Made by a program: the position numbers and the translations under genes. Shown here one piece after another: positions 53,235-63,268 of a DNA stretch of 64,000 nucleotides. The notes under the pieces are model-generated. The model made no database searches and was not told the origin of the DNA. It worked only from the letters and a program-made list of their open reading frames with translations. Source of the stretch: Antennarius striatus (taxonomy: Eukaryota; Chordata; Actinopteri; Lophiiformes; Antennariidae). Where the stretch lies: assembly GCF_040054535.1 (NCBI RefSeq), contig NC_090784.1, positions 18,381,001 through 18,445,000 of the forward strand, in the 5' to 3' direction. How positions within the stretch are numbered: the stretch's first letter is position 1; every line of letters begins with the position of its first letter.

Positions 53235-53739
53235 CATAAAACGGCGTCCCAGGAAGTGAGTCGGGTGATGCGAGAGGGGCCGTGAGGAGACGGACGCCGA
53301 ATTCATAGTTTTCATTTCACGGTGACAACACTTGAAAGGTTTTTGACGTATTGCCTGAATGTCAACTTGTGAGAGCCAACTGCAGCGCGACTACATTCGT
53401 GAAACGGCGGAACCGGTGAGCTGCGCTAAGTTAGCTTTTAGGCTGTATGCATACAATGGGGTTAGCGAGCGTAACTATGCCCGTTTCTCCGAATGTGTGT
53501 ATTTAAGTATCTTTGGTTATACACTTTAAAAAAGAACAAAGTAAATATTGTACAGTATTGTGATGCAAACTGCATTATTTATTGATTTTGATTAATTGAT
53601 TGATATATATATACTGTGTATATATATATTTGGTGTACATCGAGCTGAAACTGGTCCTGTTCCTTTTTTATTCAGGCCAGGTTTGGATGGCGAGCTAAGA
53701 AAAGAAAGAACTTGGAAAGCAAAATCCTGGTGAACTGAA
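53235..53739 (+). CDS. possible short spliced transcript (uncertain coding)
   Basis: A CpG-richer segment (53150-53420) with a TATA-like cataaaac at 53235 is followed by an ATG at 53359 and a good donor at 53416 (gaaccg|gtgagc). An acceptor at 53675 (ttattcag|gcc) joins in phase 0. The joined frame starts MSTCESQLQRDYIRETAEP and continues ARFGWRAKKKKELGKQNPGE, remaining open for about 76 codons to a TGA at 53848-53850; coordinates here cover the promoter and the first part. I recognise no family. It may equally be a noncoding RNA or element-borne sequence, because it lies between two telomere-like arrays. Confidence 0.3.
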
Positions 53740-53850
53740 TTTTGCGGTCTGTCCCACACTCACATTCACACATTCCCTTCCCTCACTTTGCACACTACCC
53801 CTCTGGAGATCCTGCTCGAGTCAACACTGGTACAACCCCGTGTTGTGGAC

Positions 53851-54445
53851 AACCTGAACTTTTGTTGTGCGTAATGCGCACATGGACTGAGACCCAATTA
53901 AGCGGGCTCATTGGACTTCAGATTTGAATGTATTACTTGAATGTATGCATTTGACGGCATTGATTTTGTTTTGTTTTCCTTGAGGCTAATTTAAGTTAGA
54001 AATGTCATTTGTTTTTCCTTTGTGAGAATAGCCATTCTTTGTGTTCTACAATTTTTATTTTTAAATATATGGTACCAAAGTCAAACCTCTGTCTCAGTCT
54101 TTTCCTCTCTCCACTCCTAGAGCCGAACCACATCTTCTGAGAAAGCCCAATTTGATATTGTTAATTTGTTAATATACACATATGTTACATCTGCGTCAGG
54201 CACTTGCCATGCGTGTGGCACTTGAGCTCACTGAATCGCTCCAGGGCCACACACTGACCACGGACAATTTTTTTTTTACATCTTTTCTGCTGGCTGGGGG
54301 GGCTGGCTGTGCTCCCCCCGCAGCTCTTAGACAGTAAACAGCGGCAAGTGCAGTCATCGTTGTTCGGATTCACGCATGAAGACAGCGATCGTGTCATATG
54401 TCGTCCCCCCCCCCAAAAAAAACAAAAACAAAACAAAAACAAAAC
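53851..54445. other. spacer before telomere-like block
   Basis: No gene recognised. Ends in a poly-C/poly-A-rich passage (54406-54444) that leads into telomere-like repeats. Confidence 0.5.
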
Positions 54446-54606
54446 AAACCCTAACCCTAACCCTTAACCCTTAACCCTAAGCCTTTAACCCTAACCCTAA
54501 CCTTAACCCTAACCCCAAAACCAAACCCCAACCCCTAACCCTAACCCGAAAATCTAACCCAAACCCTAGCCCTAACCCCAAACCCTAACCCTATCCTAAA
54601 TCCTAA
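54446..54606. repeat. telomere-like (CCCTAA)n block
   Basis: About 160 bp of CCCTAA and variants, C-rich strand on top, directly preceding the noncoding unit that starts cccttctttccccattaa. Confidence 0.95.
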
Positions 54607-55125
54607 CCCTTCTTTCCCCATTAAACTCCCCCCATCCTTCTTTTTCCTTTAATTTCCATGTTGAGTCCATTTTCACCTTATTTAATTTTATTTTTAATGT
54701 TATCAATTTATTTTATTTACTTTATTTATTAAAATTTAAGCCTACAGAAATATAAAGAATGAAATCTCTTATATTTGATGTTTTGCTTGCAATTTTATTA
54801 TGTAGTAAAAATACAATAAGTGTTTGGAGATGACCTTTTCTTGTTTTATAATGCCTCCCTTTTTATTTCTGAAATTATTTAACCAACAATATTTTTCTAT
54901 TTTTTCTGTTTAAGGCACCTTCCCCTTATTTCAAAAAAATAAAGGAATTTAAGACATTTTTAAGAGCTTTCTATTTATCCTTTATTTATTCTTATATTTA
55001 TAGATAATATGGACTATTTTTCTTCACTTCATATTCATTGCCTCTTTAGATAAGTGTAATAATAATAAACAATAAATGAATTATAAATTATGAGTGGTTT
55101 AGATATTTTCCCATTGTCAGTGTAC

Positions 55126-55200
55126 CCCCAGAATGGTGTAGAGGTAATATCAGTTTCCTTCAACTTGACATAGAGGGTTCAAAGCCCAACCGTACCACAT
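55126..55200 (+). other. tRNA-like module 1 in unit A
   Basis: A-box-like tggtgtagaggt and B-box-like gagggttcaaagccc at tRNA spacing, ending near accaca. The copy at 59541-59616 (minus) preserves gagttcaaacccc. It resembles the Gln/Glu type of tRNA in the D-arm but the cloverleaf is imperfect. Confidence 0.55.
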
Positions 55201-55263
55201 CTCTTTTAAAAATTCTTTTAACCAAAGTTTTCCTTATATCTGCATCTCCCCACAGGCACCACC

Positions 55264-55343
55264 AAGAAGCAATAGCTCAATGCTTTAAACACAAGCTTAG
55301 CAGTCAGGGGAGCAGGGTTCAAGGCCTGCTCTCTACGTACCAC
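55264..55343 (+). other. tRNA-like module 2 in unit A
   Basis: A-box-like atagctcaatgc and a convincing T-arm, gagcagggttcaaggcctgc, followed by tctctacgtacca. In the inverted copy (59398-59481, minus) the T-stem pairing gcagg/cctgc is perfect. Confidence 0.6.
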
Positions 55344-55648
55344 ATCACCTCATCATCCTCCCTGAACATCTGTAGCGTGTTTTTATTGTGGACCTTATTA
55401 ACTATTATTCTATTCCAATATTTTTTTCAGCTCTTCCCTGCTCCGTTTTCTTTCTACAGGAGTGCTTTTTAAATTTTATCATCCTTTTTACCTCACTTCC
55501 CCCAGTTTTTCCTAATTCCCCTAACTTTTCTTTTCCCTTCCCCTAATTTTAATTGATTCTAATTGATTTTAATCCTTTTTAACTCCTAATTTAATTCATG
55601 GCATTTTAAGGTGACCCTACTCTCGGGCCCCATGTGCCAGTGCACTTT

Positions 55649-55670
55649 GTAGTTCCTTTTAAGGAACTAC
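55649..55670. repeat. hairpin near 3' end of unit A
   Basis: gtagttcctt and aaggaactac form a 10-bp stem with a 2-nt loop. The other copy (59088-59108) keeps gtagttc / gaactac. Confidence 0.85.
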
Positions 55671-56143
55671 ATATTTTACTGTACCTAACCCAGCCAGTGC
55701 CCTGTGGACCCCAATCCGATTTCAGTAATTTTATTATTAAGAGTATCAGCCTTCTATTATTAAATATTTGCATTATCAATTTTAACTTTTAACCCCCTGC
55801 CCTCCTTCCCTCCCCCATCCCTAATGATGTATGATCATTTAATTTTAAACCCCCCCCCCCCTTTTTTTTAAATTGAATTCCTTTTCCCCACCCCCTTTCC
55901 ATTTTTTTCATACTTCCTTACCCTCCTTACCCCTCCCACTCTCCCACCCTCCCTCTTCCTGCCCACTTCCCCTTCAGGAAGCAATGAGAGAATCCTCTTT
56001 CTTTTTTTTTTTTTACAATTTTTACCAGGAAGTAACCTTTTGAATCTGTTTCAGCCAATGGATAGTGATCACATGGACCTTTGACCTCTCCACCCTCAAT
56101 AAAAGACTTCCTGTTTCCTGTTTCCTGCTTCCAGAGTCATCTT

Positions 56144-56180
56144 CCTCCTGATGAAGCCTTTATTGGGCGAAACGTTGAGG
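56144..56180 (+). ncRNA. hammerhead-ribozyme-like motif in Penelope-like leader
   Basis: cctc + ctgatga (56144-56154), a stem gcc/ggc, gaaa (56169-56172), cgtt, then gagg (56177-56180). The cctc/gagg arms would form stem I, and acgt is a palindrome that would form a minimal stem III across a dimer. One extra A after ctgatga departs from the canonical core. Hammerhead motifs are known in Penelope-like elements; activity here is inference. Confidence 0.5.
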
Positions 56181-57218
56181 CCTCCCATTGTGTGCTTTTT
56201 AAATTGGTTTTAATTCATTTTATAATTGGATTGTTTTAACTAGGCAGGGATTTTAATGTTTTATTCAGCTTTTACTCACTTATTCACTGAACAGACCCAG
56301 CATACAAGGACCTTCAAGGAACCGTCACACCGCAGAGCGGCCAGAACCCCAGACAGGTGGGTAATTCTTAACTTCTGTCACAAAGAGTGTGCACACTGAA
56401 GATTGCACCTCACCCTCCTTACCATCAACGCCGCCGCAAGCCTGCTCCACACCTGGTGGAAACTTCAAGCCCCACCCGGTCTGAAACAGAAGGCCTGAGT
56501 CCACGTGGTTTTTAAACACCACAAAGACATTTTAACTGTGAGTTTGAACTGGTCGTTTTTATCCCCCCATTCCCCTTTTCCCATCTTTTAAAATAGCACA
56601 AAAAAACCTCTACCCTCCCTCCTCTTACCCTTCCCTCTCTCTCCTTTCCCTTAATTAGCCTCCCCCCTCTTTATCACTCCCTCGTTTGTTCCACTTTGTT
56701 TAAACCCGCTGAATTTGGTTTAACATTTGGTATTTTTAAGCTTCCCCATTTCGTCGCCTCCCTCAATCTTGTTTATCATTTAAAAACCTTTTATGCTTTA
56801 ATATTTTTTATTTTTTACCAATTGATTTTAGTCCATTTTATAACCAGCCCACTTTTACATTGTTTTCTTACCCTTATTGGCTCTTATGTACTTTCTTAAT
56901 TAGTTTTTAAAAAGTTTAGCTTTTTAAACTTTAAATTTTATTATTTTTATTTATTTTAATTTATTTTATAACGAGTCCGCTTTTATATGGTTTTTTCGCT
57001 GTTGTTTGTTCTTATTCATTCAATTTCTTTTAATAATGCCTTTAAAGTTGAACCCTTTTAAATCTTAATTTTTTAGTAATTTAATTTTGGTTTTATCTAT
57101 TTTAACCAAAAACATTTTTTATATTGTCTAAATCAGGTGCAGACCCAGTGCTTCTGCCCTCTTTGTTTGTGCTTCATTTTATCCTTTTAGACCCGGTTTT
57201 ATCCAGAGAGGAATCAAC

Positions 57219-57458
57219 ATGTCGGTCCGCCTCTCAATCCGGTTTGCAGTCCTGGCAGCCGCACCGGAGGACCACACCAATAAGGCTACTTCTGCCAAAG
57301 CAAACCACCCATGCTCCGATGCGGCACCCACCCCCACTCCCACCTCCAACCGTTCTTCTGCCTCCGTTTCTGTCCCGCAGACCAAATTGTATTTTAAAAT
57401 TTTACAAGTCATCCACCATCTAGAAATCCTAGATTCTCACGTGGAGAGGGGGACATGA
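57219..57458 (+). CDS. N-terminal segment of the Penelope-like forward copy, unknown function
   Basis: A 79-codon frame starting MSVRLSIRFAVLAAAPEDHT, rich in Ala, Thr, Pro and Ser, ending HLEILDSHVERGT. It lies upstream of the segment that is collinear with the reverse copy, so its counterpart would fall beyond the window end. No domain recognised; it could be the start of the element's protein or chance. Confidence 0.3.
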   Translation: MSVRLSIRFAVLAAAPEDHTNKATSAKANHPCSDAAPTPTPTSNRSSASVSVPQTKLYFKILQVIHHLEILDSHVERGT

Positions 57459-57935
57459 CCACCCGGCATGAAAAAAAAAGGTTACAAATCTATCCCAATT
57501 CATAAAACCATCCTCACCCAACAACACAACGTCCAATAAAATCAGGGATAACAATAAATTGGCTCAAAGCAAATTTACAAATATTACACGACCACTACGA
57601 CGCTGTCATCCAGGCCTCCATCTCTGAACTCCATCAGTTTGTACGTTGACTGTATGTCCGGAACCTCACCGACACCCCACCACTTTCCGCAAAATCTTAG
57701 ACTGGTCCCTCACGGTTCGCAAACCCCCCACACGTCATCATTTCGACTGGCCTTAACAACTGCCTTCAGGAGCAGGTCCCACTGACCAGCTGGAAACAGC
57801 TGCAGCAGTTGTTAAGGACAGCCGAATCCACCTTCCCCTCTGCCAAATTTATATTCCTGTAATTAATTTCTCAGACCAATTATCCACCCGTAAACAAACT
57901 CTGATCAAGAAATTGAATCAAACGATTATCAGTAA

Positions 57936-58886
57936 ATGCACATTTTTACCCGAACTCGACCCCTCACTTTTTACCTCACCGTTTTTTTTCATGAACATAA
58001 TCGAAAACATAAGAAACTGGCCACAAAAGTTTATTTTAAAGAGACAGACCGACATGCCCTCCTTTTTAAAGCTTCTTACCACCCGAGGCACACTTTCAAG
58101 GGGGTAATCAAGTCGCAACTAATCCGCTTCCACAGGATCTGCACCTACCTGAAGGATGTGGAGGAGGCAACAAAAGTTTTATTCAGTGCACTTCGGCCGC
58201 GGGGGTATTCGAGGCGCTTCCTTAGGAGTATTAAGGCGGAGGTTATTGCAGCCCCCCCTCGAACTAGCACTCCCACCCCGGTCAGCACAGAAACCAATCA
58301 ATTTTCCATCCCCCTGGTCACTACATATTCGCAGTCCACGCAACCCCTCCTCAGCACCATCCGTCACAACTTCTCCCACCTGCACTCCACCCACCCATCC
58401 CTGGGGGGCTGCTGTCTGATCTCCGCCTACAGGAGGAACAAAAATCTCAAAGACCTCCTGGTCCACGCAGCCCTCAAACCGGTAACTCCTAGGGAAGCGT
58501 CTCGAGCCCGGGAGATACATTTTATCCAAACCCGCTATATTTTTAACCCATTCAGTCGGGCTGGTTCCAACCACTGGCAAGCCCCCACACCTGGCACCTT
58601 GAACGCCATTTACGCCATCAGACGTCAGGCCTGCCAGAAACTGTACATCGGGGAAACCAAAAATGCCATATTTTTACGCATTAAACACTTTTATATTATG
58701 AAAAGCGGAGCAGGAAATAACATCTTATACAATCATTTTAAAACTCATGGACCACACAATGTTCAGAGCCTGGGGATCGAGAGCGACAGCCGCTGGTCCC
58801 TCACACAACGACGCACAGCAGAGAGACGTCGGATCGCTAAACTGGACACGATCGATCCCCATGGCCTGAACGAAAAATTCAATTGA
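57936..58886 (+). CDS. Penelope-like protein C-terminus: RT thumb and GIY-YIG endonuclease (internally deleted ORF)
   Basis: An open frame of 316 codons. Residues about 17-85 give the conserved post-RT region (FKETDRHALLFKASYHPRHT, FKGVIKSQLIRFHRICTYLK, RPRGYSRRFLRSI). The last 100 residues form a GIY-YIG nuclease: AIYAIRRQACQKLYIGETKN, then the FLRIKHF arginine helix and NHFKTHG. In Penelope-like elements this nuclease nicks the target for reverse transcription. The first few residues come from the deletion junction: the RT palm that should precede the thumb is missing, so this copy is non-autonomous. Stop TGA at 58884-58886. The start ATG at 57936 is arbitrary because the frame is a deletion product. 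Confidence 0.85.
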   Translation: MHIFTRTRPLTFYLTVFFHEHNRKHKKLATKVYFKETDRHALLFKASYHPRHTFKGVIKSQLIRFHRICTYLKDVEEATKVLFSALRPRGYSRRFLRSIKAEVIAAPPRTSTPTPVSTETNQFSIPLVTTYSQSTQPLLSTIRHNFSHLHSTHPSLGGCCLISAYRRNKNLKDLLVHAALKPVTPREASRAREIHFIQTRYIFNPFSRAGSNHWQAPTPGTLNAIYAIRRQACQKLYIGETKNAIFLRIKHFYIMKSGAGNNILYNHFKTHGPHNVQSLGIESDSRWSLTQRRTAERRRIAKLDTIDPHGLNEKFN

Positions 58887-58983
58887 AAAAGTTTTTATTT
58901 TATTCCACTTTTACTCTGTTTTTAGGTCCTACAATATTTTAACACTCAAATTCTTCTCGCCATCCCAAACCAGACCCAACTCC

Positions 58984-59075
58984 CTCTTTAACCCTAACCC
59001 CTAACCCTAACCCTAGGGTTAGGGTTAGGGGTTAGGGTTAGGGTTTAGGCTTAGAGTTAGGATTAAGGGTTAGGT
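58984..59075. repeat. telomeric palindrome: (CCCTAA)n meeting (TTAGGG)n
   Basis: C-rich repeats (58989-59014) are followed without spacer by G-rich repeats (59015-59075). The arms are exact reverse complements for 26 bp each side (58989-59040), including the same irregular CCCC step; the centre is ccct|aggg at 59014/59015. Confidence 0.95.
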
Positions 59076-61042
59076 ACAGTAAGATACGTAGTTCCTTGAA
59101 AGAACTACGAAGTGCACTGGCACATGGGGCCCGGGAGTGGGGTCACCTTAAAATGCCGTGAATTAAAACAGGAGTTAAAATCAATTAGAATCAATTAAAA
59201 TTAGGGAAGGGAAAATAAGTTAGGGGAATGAGGAAAAACTGGGGGAAGTGAGGTAAATGGATTTTAAAATTTAAAAAGCACTCTTCTAAAAAGAAAACAA
59301 AGCAGGTAAGAGTTAAAAACATATTGGAATAAAATAATAGTTATTGAGGTCCACAATAAAAACATGCTACAGATGTTCGGGAAGGATGATGAGGTGATGT
59401 GGTACGTAGAGAGCAGGACTTGAATCCTGCTCCCCTGACTGTGAAGCTTGTGTTTAAGGCATTGAGCTATGGCTTCTTGGTGGTGCCTGTGGGGAGATGC
59501 AGATATAAGGTAAACTTTGGTTAAAAGGATGTTTTAAGGAGATGTGGTCCAGTTGGGGTTTGAACTCTCGATCTCAAGTTGTAAGGTACCGATATTACCT
59601 CTACACCATTCTGGGGCCTGCTAACAATGGGGAAATAGCTAATCCAATTCAGAGGGGTTGGGATGAGGGGAAAGAAAAGGAAAGTTTTGGAATTGGCAGA
59701 TTAGGGGTGGGGGGTGGGGGGGTTAGGGTTAGAAAAATCAGGGGTTAGGGTTTAGGGAAAGAGGGGGGGGGATGGGTGTTTGAGTTTAGGGAAAGAAGCA
59801 GCTGGAAAGAAAAAAAAGAAAGAAATGTATTTATATATTTATATACATACAAATAGAAATAACCTTAATAGAAATTTTAGGGCCCCTTCTGGTAAAAGAA
59901 CAATTTAAAATATGATCTGAATAATAATGATAAGTATTTTAGTTAAGTGCTATGTTATTAAAATATGTACAATAAATAAGTAAAATGAAACATGCAGTTA
60001 AAGACAAAAGTAATAATTTTAAAGAAAGGAGTTTGTATTAATAAAATAAGGGATTCACTCAGTCAGGGTAAGATTCATAATCAACTTGTTGGTTGTTCTG
60101 AACCAAAGGGGCGATTGACATTTGAAATTGACTTAATTCATTCAAAAAAATAATTTTATGAAATTAAATATATTCATGATTTCTATTTATTTTATTGTTT
60201 ATTATTACATTTATCTAAAGAGGCAATGAATATGAAATAAAGAAAAATAGTCCATACGGGGCGGCACGGTGGCGCAGTGGTTAGCGCTGCTGCCTCACAA
60301 CACGGCGGACCCGGGTTTGAGTCCCGCTCTGTGCGGAGTTCGCATGCTCTCCCCGTGTCTGCGTGGGTTCTCTCCGGGTTCTCCGGCTTCCTCCCACCTC
60401 CAAAAGCATGCGCTTCAGGTTAATTGGCCGGTCCCAAATTGACCATAGTCAATTTGTGTGTATAGAGTGTGTGTGTGAATGTATGTTTGTTTGTATGTGG
60501 CTCCGCGGTACACTGGCGTCGTGCCCGGAGTGTCCCCCGCCTCACGCCCTGAGACTGCCAGGATTGGCACTGGCTACCCCGCGACCTGCGTTAGCGGATT
60601 AAGCGGGTTGGACAATGAATGAATGAGTCCATACTATCTCCAAATATAAGAATAAATAAAGGATAAATGGAAAAGTCCTAAAAAGTAACTTAAATTCCTT
60701 TATTTTTTTGAAATAAGGGGAAGGTGCCTAAAACAGAAATATAAATCGAATAGAAAAATATTGTTGGTAAAATAATTTCAGAAATAAAAAGGGAGACATT
60801 ATGAAAACAAGCAAAGGTCATCCCCAAACACTTATTAGTATTGTTAATGTATATTAAAATTGCATGCAAAACATCAAATATAAGTGGTTTCATTCTTTAT
60901 ATTTCTGTAGGCTTAAATTTTAATAAATAAAATAAATAAACTTAAATTGATAACATTAACAATAAAAGTAAATAAGGTGTATATGGACTAAACATGGAAA
61001 TTAAAAAAAAAGGGGGGGATGGGGGGGGTTAATGGAAAAAGA
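59060..61042 (-). mobile_element. noncoding unit A, inverted copy
   Basis: Reverse complement of unit A at 54607-55691, fuller by about 500 bp, and interrupted by a SINE at 60258-60628. It contains tRNA-like module 1 (59541-59616), module 2 (59398-59481), an internal ttaggg-rich patch (59715-59755) and the hairpin (59088-59108). Telomere-like repeats border both ends. Confidence 0.82.
60258..60628 (+). mobile_element. tRNA-derived SINE inserted in inverted unit A
   Basis: Near-intact copy with A-box tggcgcagtggt and B-box gggtttgagtcccg, ending gcggattaagcgggttgg and gaatgaatg. The duplication agtccata flanks it on both sides. The forward unit A at about 55005-55020 preserves the empty site (reverse complement aatagtccatattatc), proving insertion after unit A was duplicated. 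Confidence 0.92.
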
Positions 61043-61076
61043 AGGGTTATGGTTAGGGTTAGGGGTTAGGGTTAAA
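61043..61076. repeat. telomere-like (TTAGGG)n at the 3' end of the reverse Penelope-like copy
   Basis: gggttatggttagggttagg and following; on the minus strand this continues directly from the element's 3' UTR (accagacccaattccctttt), as in the forward copy. Confidence 0.93.
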
Positions 61077-61193
61077 AAGGGAATTGGGTCTGGTTTTGGG
61101 ATGGAGAGGAAAATTTGATTGAGTGTTAAAATATTGTGGGACCTAAAAATAGAGTAAAAGTGGAATAAAATAAAAACTGTTTTTCAATTGAAT

Positions 61194-62090
61194 TTTTCGT
61201 TCAGGCCATGGGGATCGATCGTGTCCAGTTTAGCGATCCAACGTCTCTCTGCTGCGCGTCATTGTGTGAGGGACCAGTGGCTGTCGCTCTCGATCCCCAG
61301 GCTCTGAACATTGTGTGGTCCATGAGTTTTAAAATGATTGTATAAGATGTTATTTCCTGCTCCGCTTTTCATAATATAAAAGTGTTTAATGCGTAAAAAT
61401 ATGGCGTTTTTGGTTTCCCTGATGTACAGTTTCTGGCAGGCCTGACGTCTGATGGCATAAATGGCGTTCGAGGTGCCAGGTGTGGGGGCCTTCCAGAGGT
61501 TAAAACCCGCCCGACTTATGGGGTTGAAAATGTAGCGGGTATTGATAAAATGTATCTCCCGGGTTCAAGACGCCTCCCCAGGAGTGACTGGTTTCAAGGT
61601 TGCGTGGACCAGGAGGTCTTTGAGGTTTTTATTCCTCCTGTAGGCGGAGATCAGATGGCAGCCACCCAGGGACGGGTGGGTAGACTGTAAGTGTCTGAAA
61701 TTATGACGTATGGTGTTGAGGAGGGGTTGGGTGGACTGAGCGTATGTGGTGACCAGTGGGATGAGAAATGGGTTAGTATCTATACTAACTGGGGTAGGGG
61801 TGCTAGTTCGAGGGGGTGCCGTATTAACCTCCGTCTTAATACTCCTAAGGAAGCGCCTCGAATACCCCCACAGCCGAAGTGCACTGAATACAATTTTCAT
61901 CGCCTCCTCAACATCCTTCAGGTAGGTGCAAATCCTGTGGAAGCGGATTAGTTGTGATTTAATTACCCCCTTGAAAGTGTGCTTTGGGTGGTACGACGAT
62001 TTAAAAAGGAGGGCATGTCGGTCCGTCTCTTTAAAATAAACTTTTGTGGTCAGTTTTTTAATTTTGTGGTTGTGTTCTTGAAAAAATACT
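61194..62090 (-). pseudogene. Penelope-like RT thumb and GIY-YIG endonuclease, frameshifted
   Basis: Minus-strand counterpart of 57990-58886. RLWGYSRRFLRSIKTEV and SLGGCHLISAYRRNKNLKDL match the intact forward frame; a frameshift near 61570 then moves the GIY-YIG part into another frame before the TGA at 61196-61194. Confidence 0.85.
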
Positions 62091-63178
62091 GTGGTGTCTA
62101 AAAATTCTATTGCTTTGGGATGGGTTTTGAGTTATTTTGGGGTGGTGGGAGTTGAGGATATGAATAAACTTTAAGAACTCTGCCTCTGATCTGTCCCACA
62201 GACCAAACATGTCATCCAGATATCTGACATTGGGAAGGGGCTGGTGGGGGCAGTTGCGGAGAGCGGACTCCTCCCACTTGGCCAGGTAAATGTCGGCGTA
62301 TGAGGGGGAGTATTTCCTTCCCATCGCACAGCCACAGACCTGGAGGTAGTGCTGGTTATTGAAGAAGAAATCATTCCGGGTGAAGGGTTATTTCTACTAG
62401 TTGTAGTATGGCGGAGTCAGGTTGGGAGGGGTCGGGGTGACGGAGGAAGATGTTCTTGATTGCGGCGTATAGCGAGTCAATGTCTATTGAGAAGAGGAGT
62501 GTGTGGGGCGGGACCTGAACAGAAGACAGACGGTGAACAGAGGTATAGGTGTCCTTGATATAGCTGGGGTGCAGGTGGGAGAGGGGGTTGATGTAGTGGT
62601 CTATATTCTGCTATGTGTTGGGACTCGGACCCGCAATCACTAACGATGGGTCTCCCTACTGGGACCACCGAGGGGACCGTCCAGGTTTGGGGCGGTTTGT
62701 GTATTTTGGGAAGTAAATAGAAGAGGCGCAGTCGGGGTTCGTCTGGGCCGTCCAGGTAGGTCTTTTGTTTGTATGTGATGTATTTTTTGGTGTAAAGATC
62801 TGATATTATATGTTGGATGATTGTTTGTGTTTCTGGTTGTAATGATGTTTCCAATTTTTTATAATAATTTGGATTGTTGAGTTGGTGGTTTGCTTCCAGG
62901 ATGTAGTTATTGAGGTCTTGTAGTACTATTTGGCCGCCTTTGTCCGCTGGTTTGATGACTATGTGTGTGCTTGTTGATAATTGTTTGATGATTTGCTGTT
63001 GTGACGGGGTGATGTTAGGAGTGGTTGGAGTGTGCGGACGCCAGCGGCTGAGGGAGTGGAGGTTGGTGTCCACCAGGTCACGGAGGTCTGGGGACGCCAA
63101 GTCCGGGTTCGGTTCCCACCTGGAAGGCCCAACGAACGGCACCGGTTCCTGCATGTTTGATGTTCCAAAGTGATCCAT
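62058..63178 (-). pseudogene. Penelope-like reverse transcriptase domain, frameshifted
   Basis: Minus strand motifs in order: IVIKPADKGGQIVLQDLNNY, FYLLPKIHKPPQTW, VGRPIVSDCGSES, (frame change) HTLLFSIDIDSLYAAIKNIF (motif A), (frame change) LQVCGCAMGRKYSPSYADIY (motif B), NVRYLDDMFGLWDRSEAEFL (motif C, YLDD). This is the RT fingers-palm of Penelope-like elements. At least two frameshifts (near 62570 and 62390) break it. Confidence 0.88.
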
Positions 63179-63268
63179 TAGGAAGAGGCGTCTATGAAAT
63201 AGGTGGAGGTCCCCTCGGATGTCCGGTCGGGAGGGAGGGGGTGGAGTGGGAATGAAGGTAAGTCCCTT

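Larger units (their letters stand above)
54607..55691 (+). mobile_element. noncoding unit A, forward copy, with two tRNA-like modules
   Basis: The unit matches the reverse complement of 59060-61042 over its length, including cccttctttccccattaa at the start and cagtgcactttgtagttcc at the end. It ends at tgtacctaaccc, where Penelope-like sequence begins. Compared with the other copy it lacks about 500 bp between 55050 and 55125. It carries two tRNA-like segments (55126-55200, 55264-55343) and a 3' hairpin (55649-55670). Confidence 0.8.
55692..58983 (+). mobile_element. Penelope-like retroelement, forward copy with internal deletions
   Basis: Sequence from 57650 onward is collinear with the reverse-strand copy at 61077-64000 but lacks two segments: about 130 bp at the junction near 57729, removing the GDSN core, and about 1.4 kb at the junction near 57985, removing the RT core. 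It keeps a leader with a hammerhead-like motif (56144-56180), an N-terminal segment, and the RT-thumb plus GIY-YIG region. The 3' end (ccagacccaactccctcttt) runs straight into telomere-like repeats. Confidence 0.85.
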
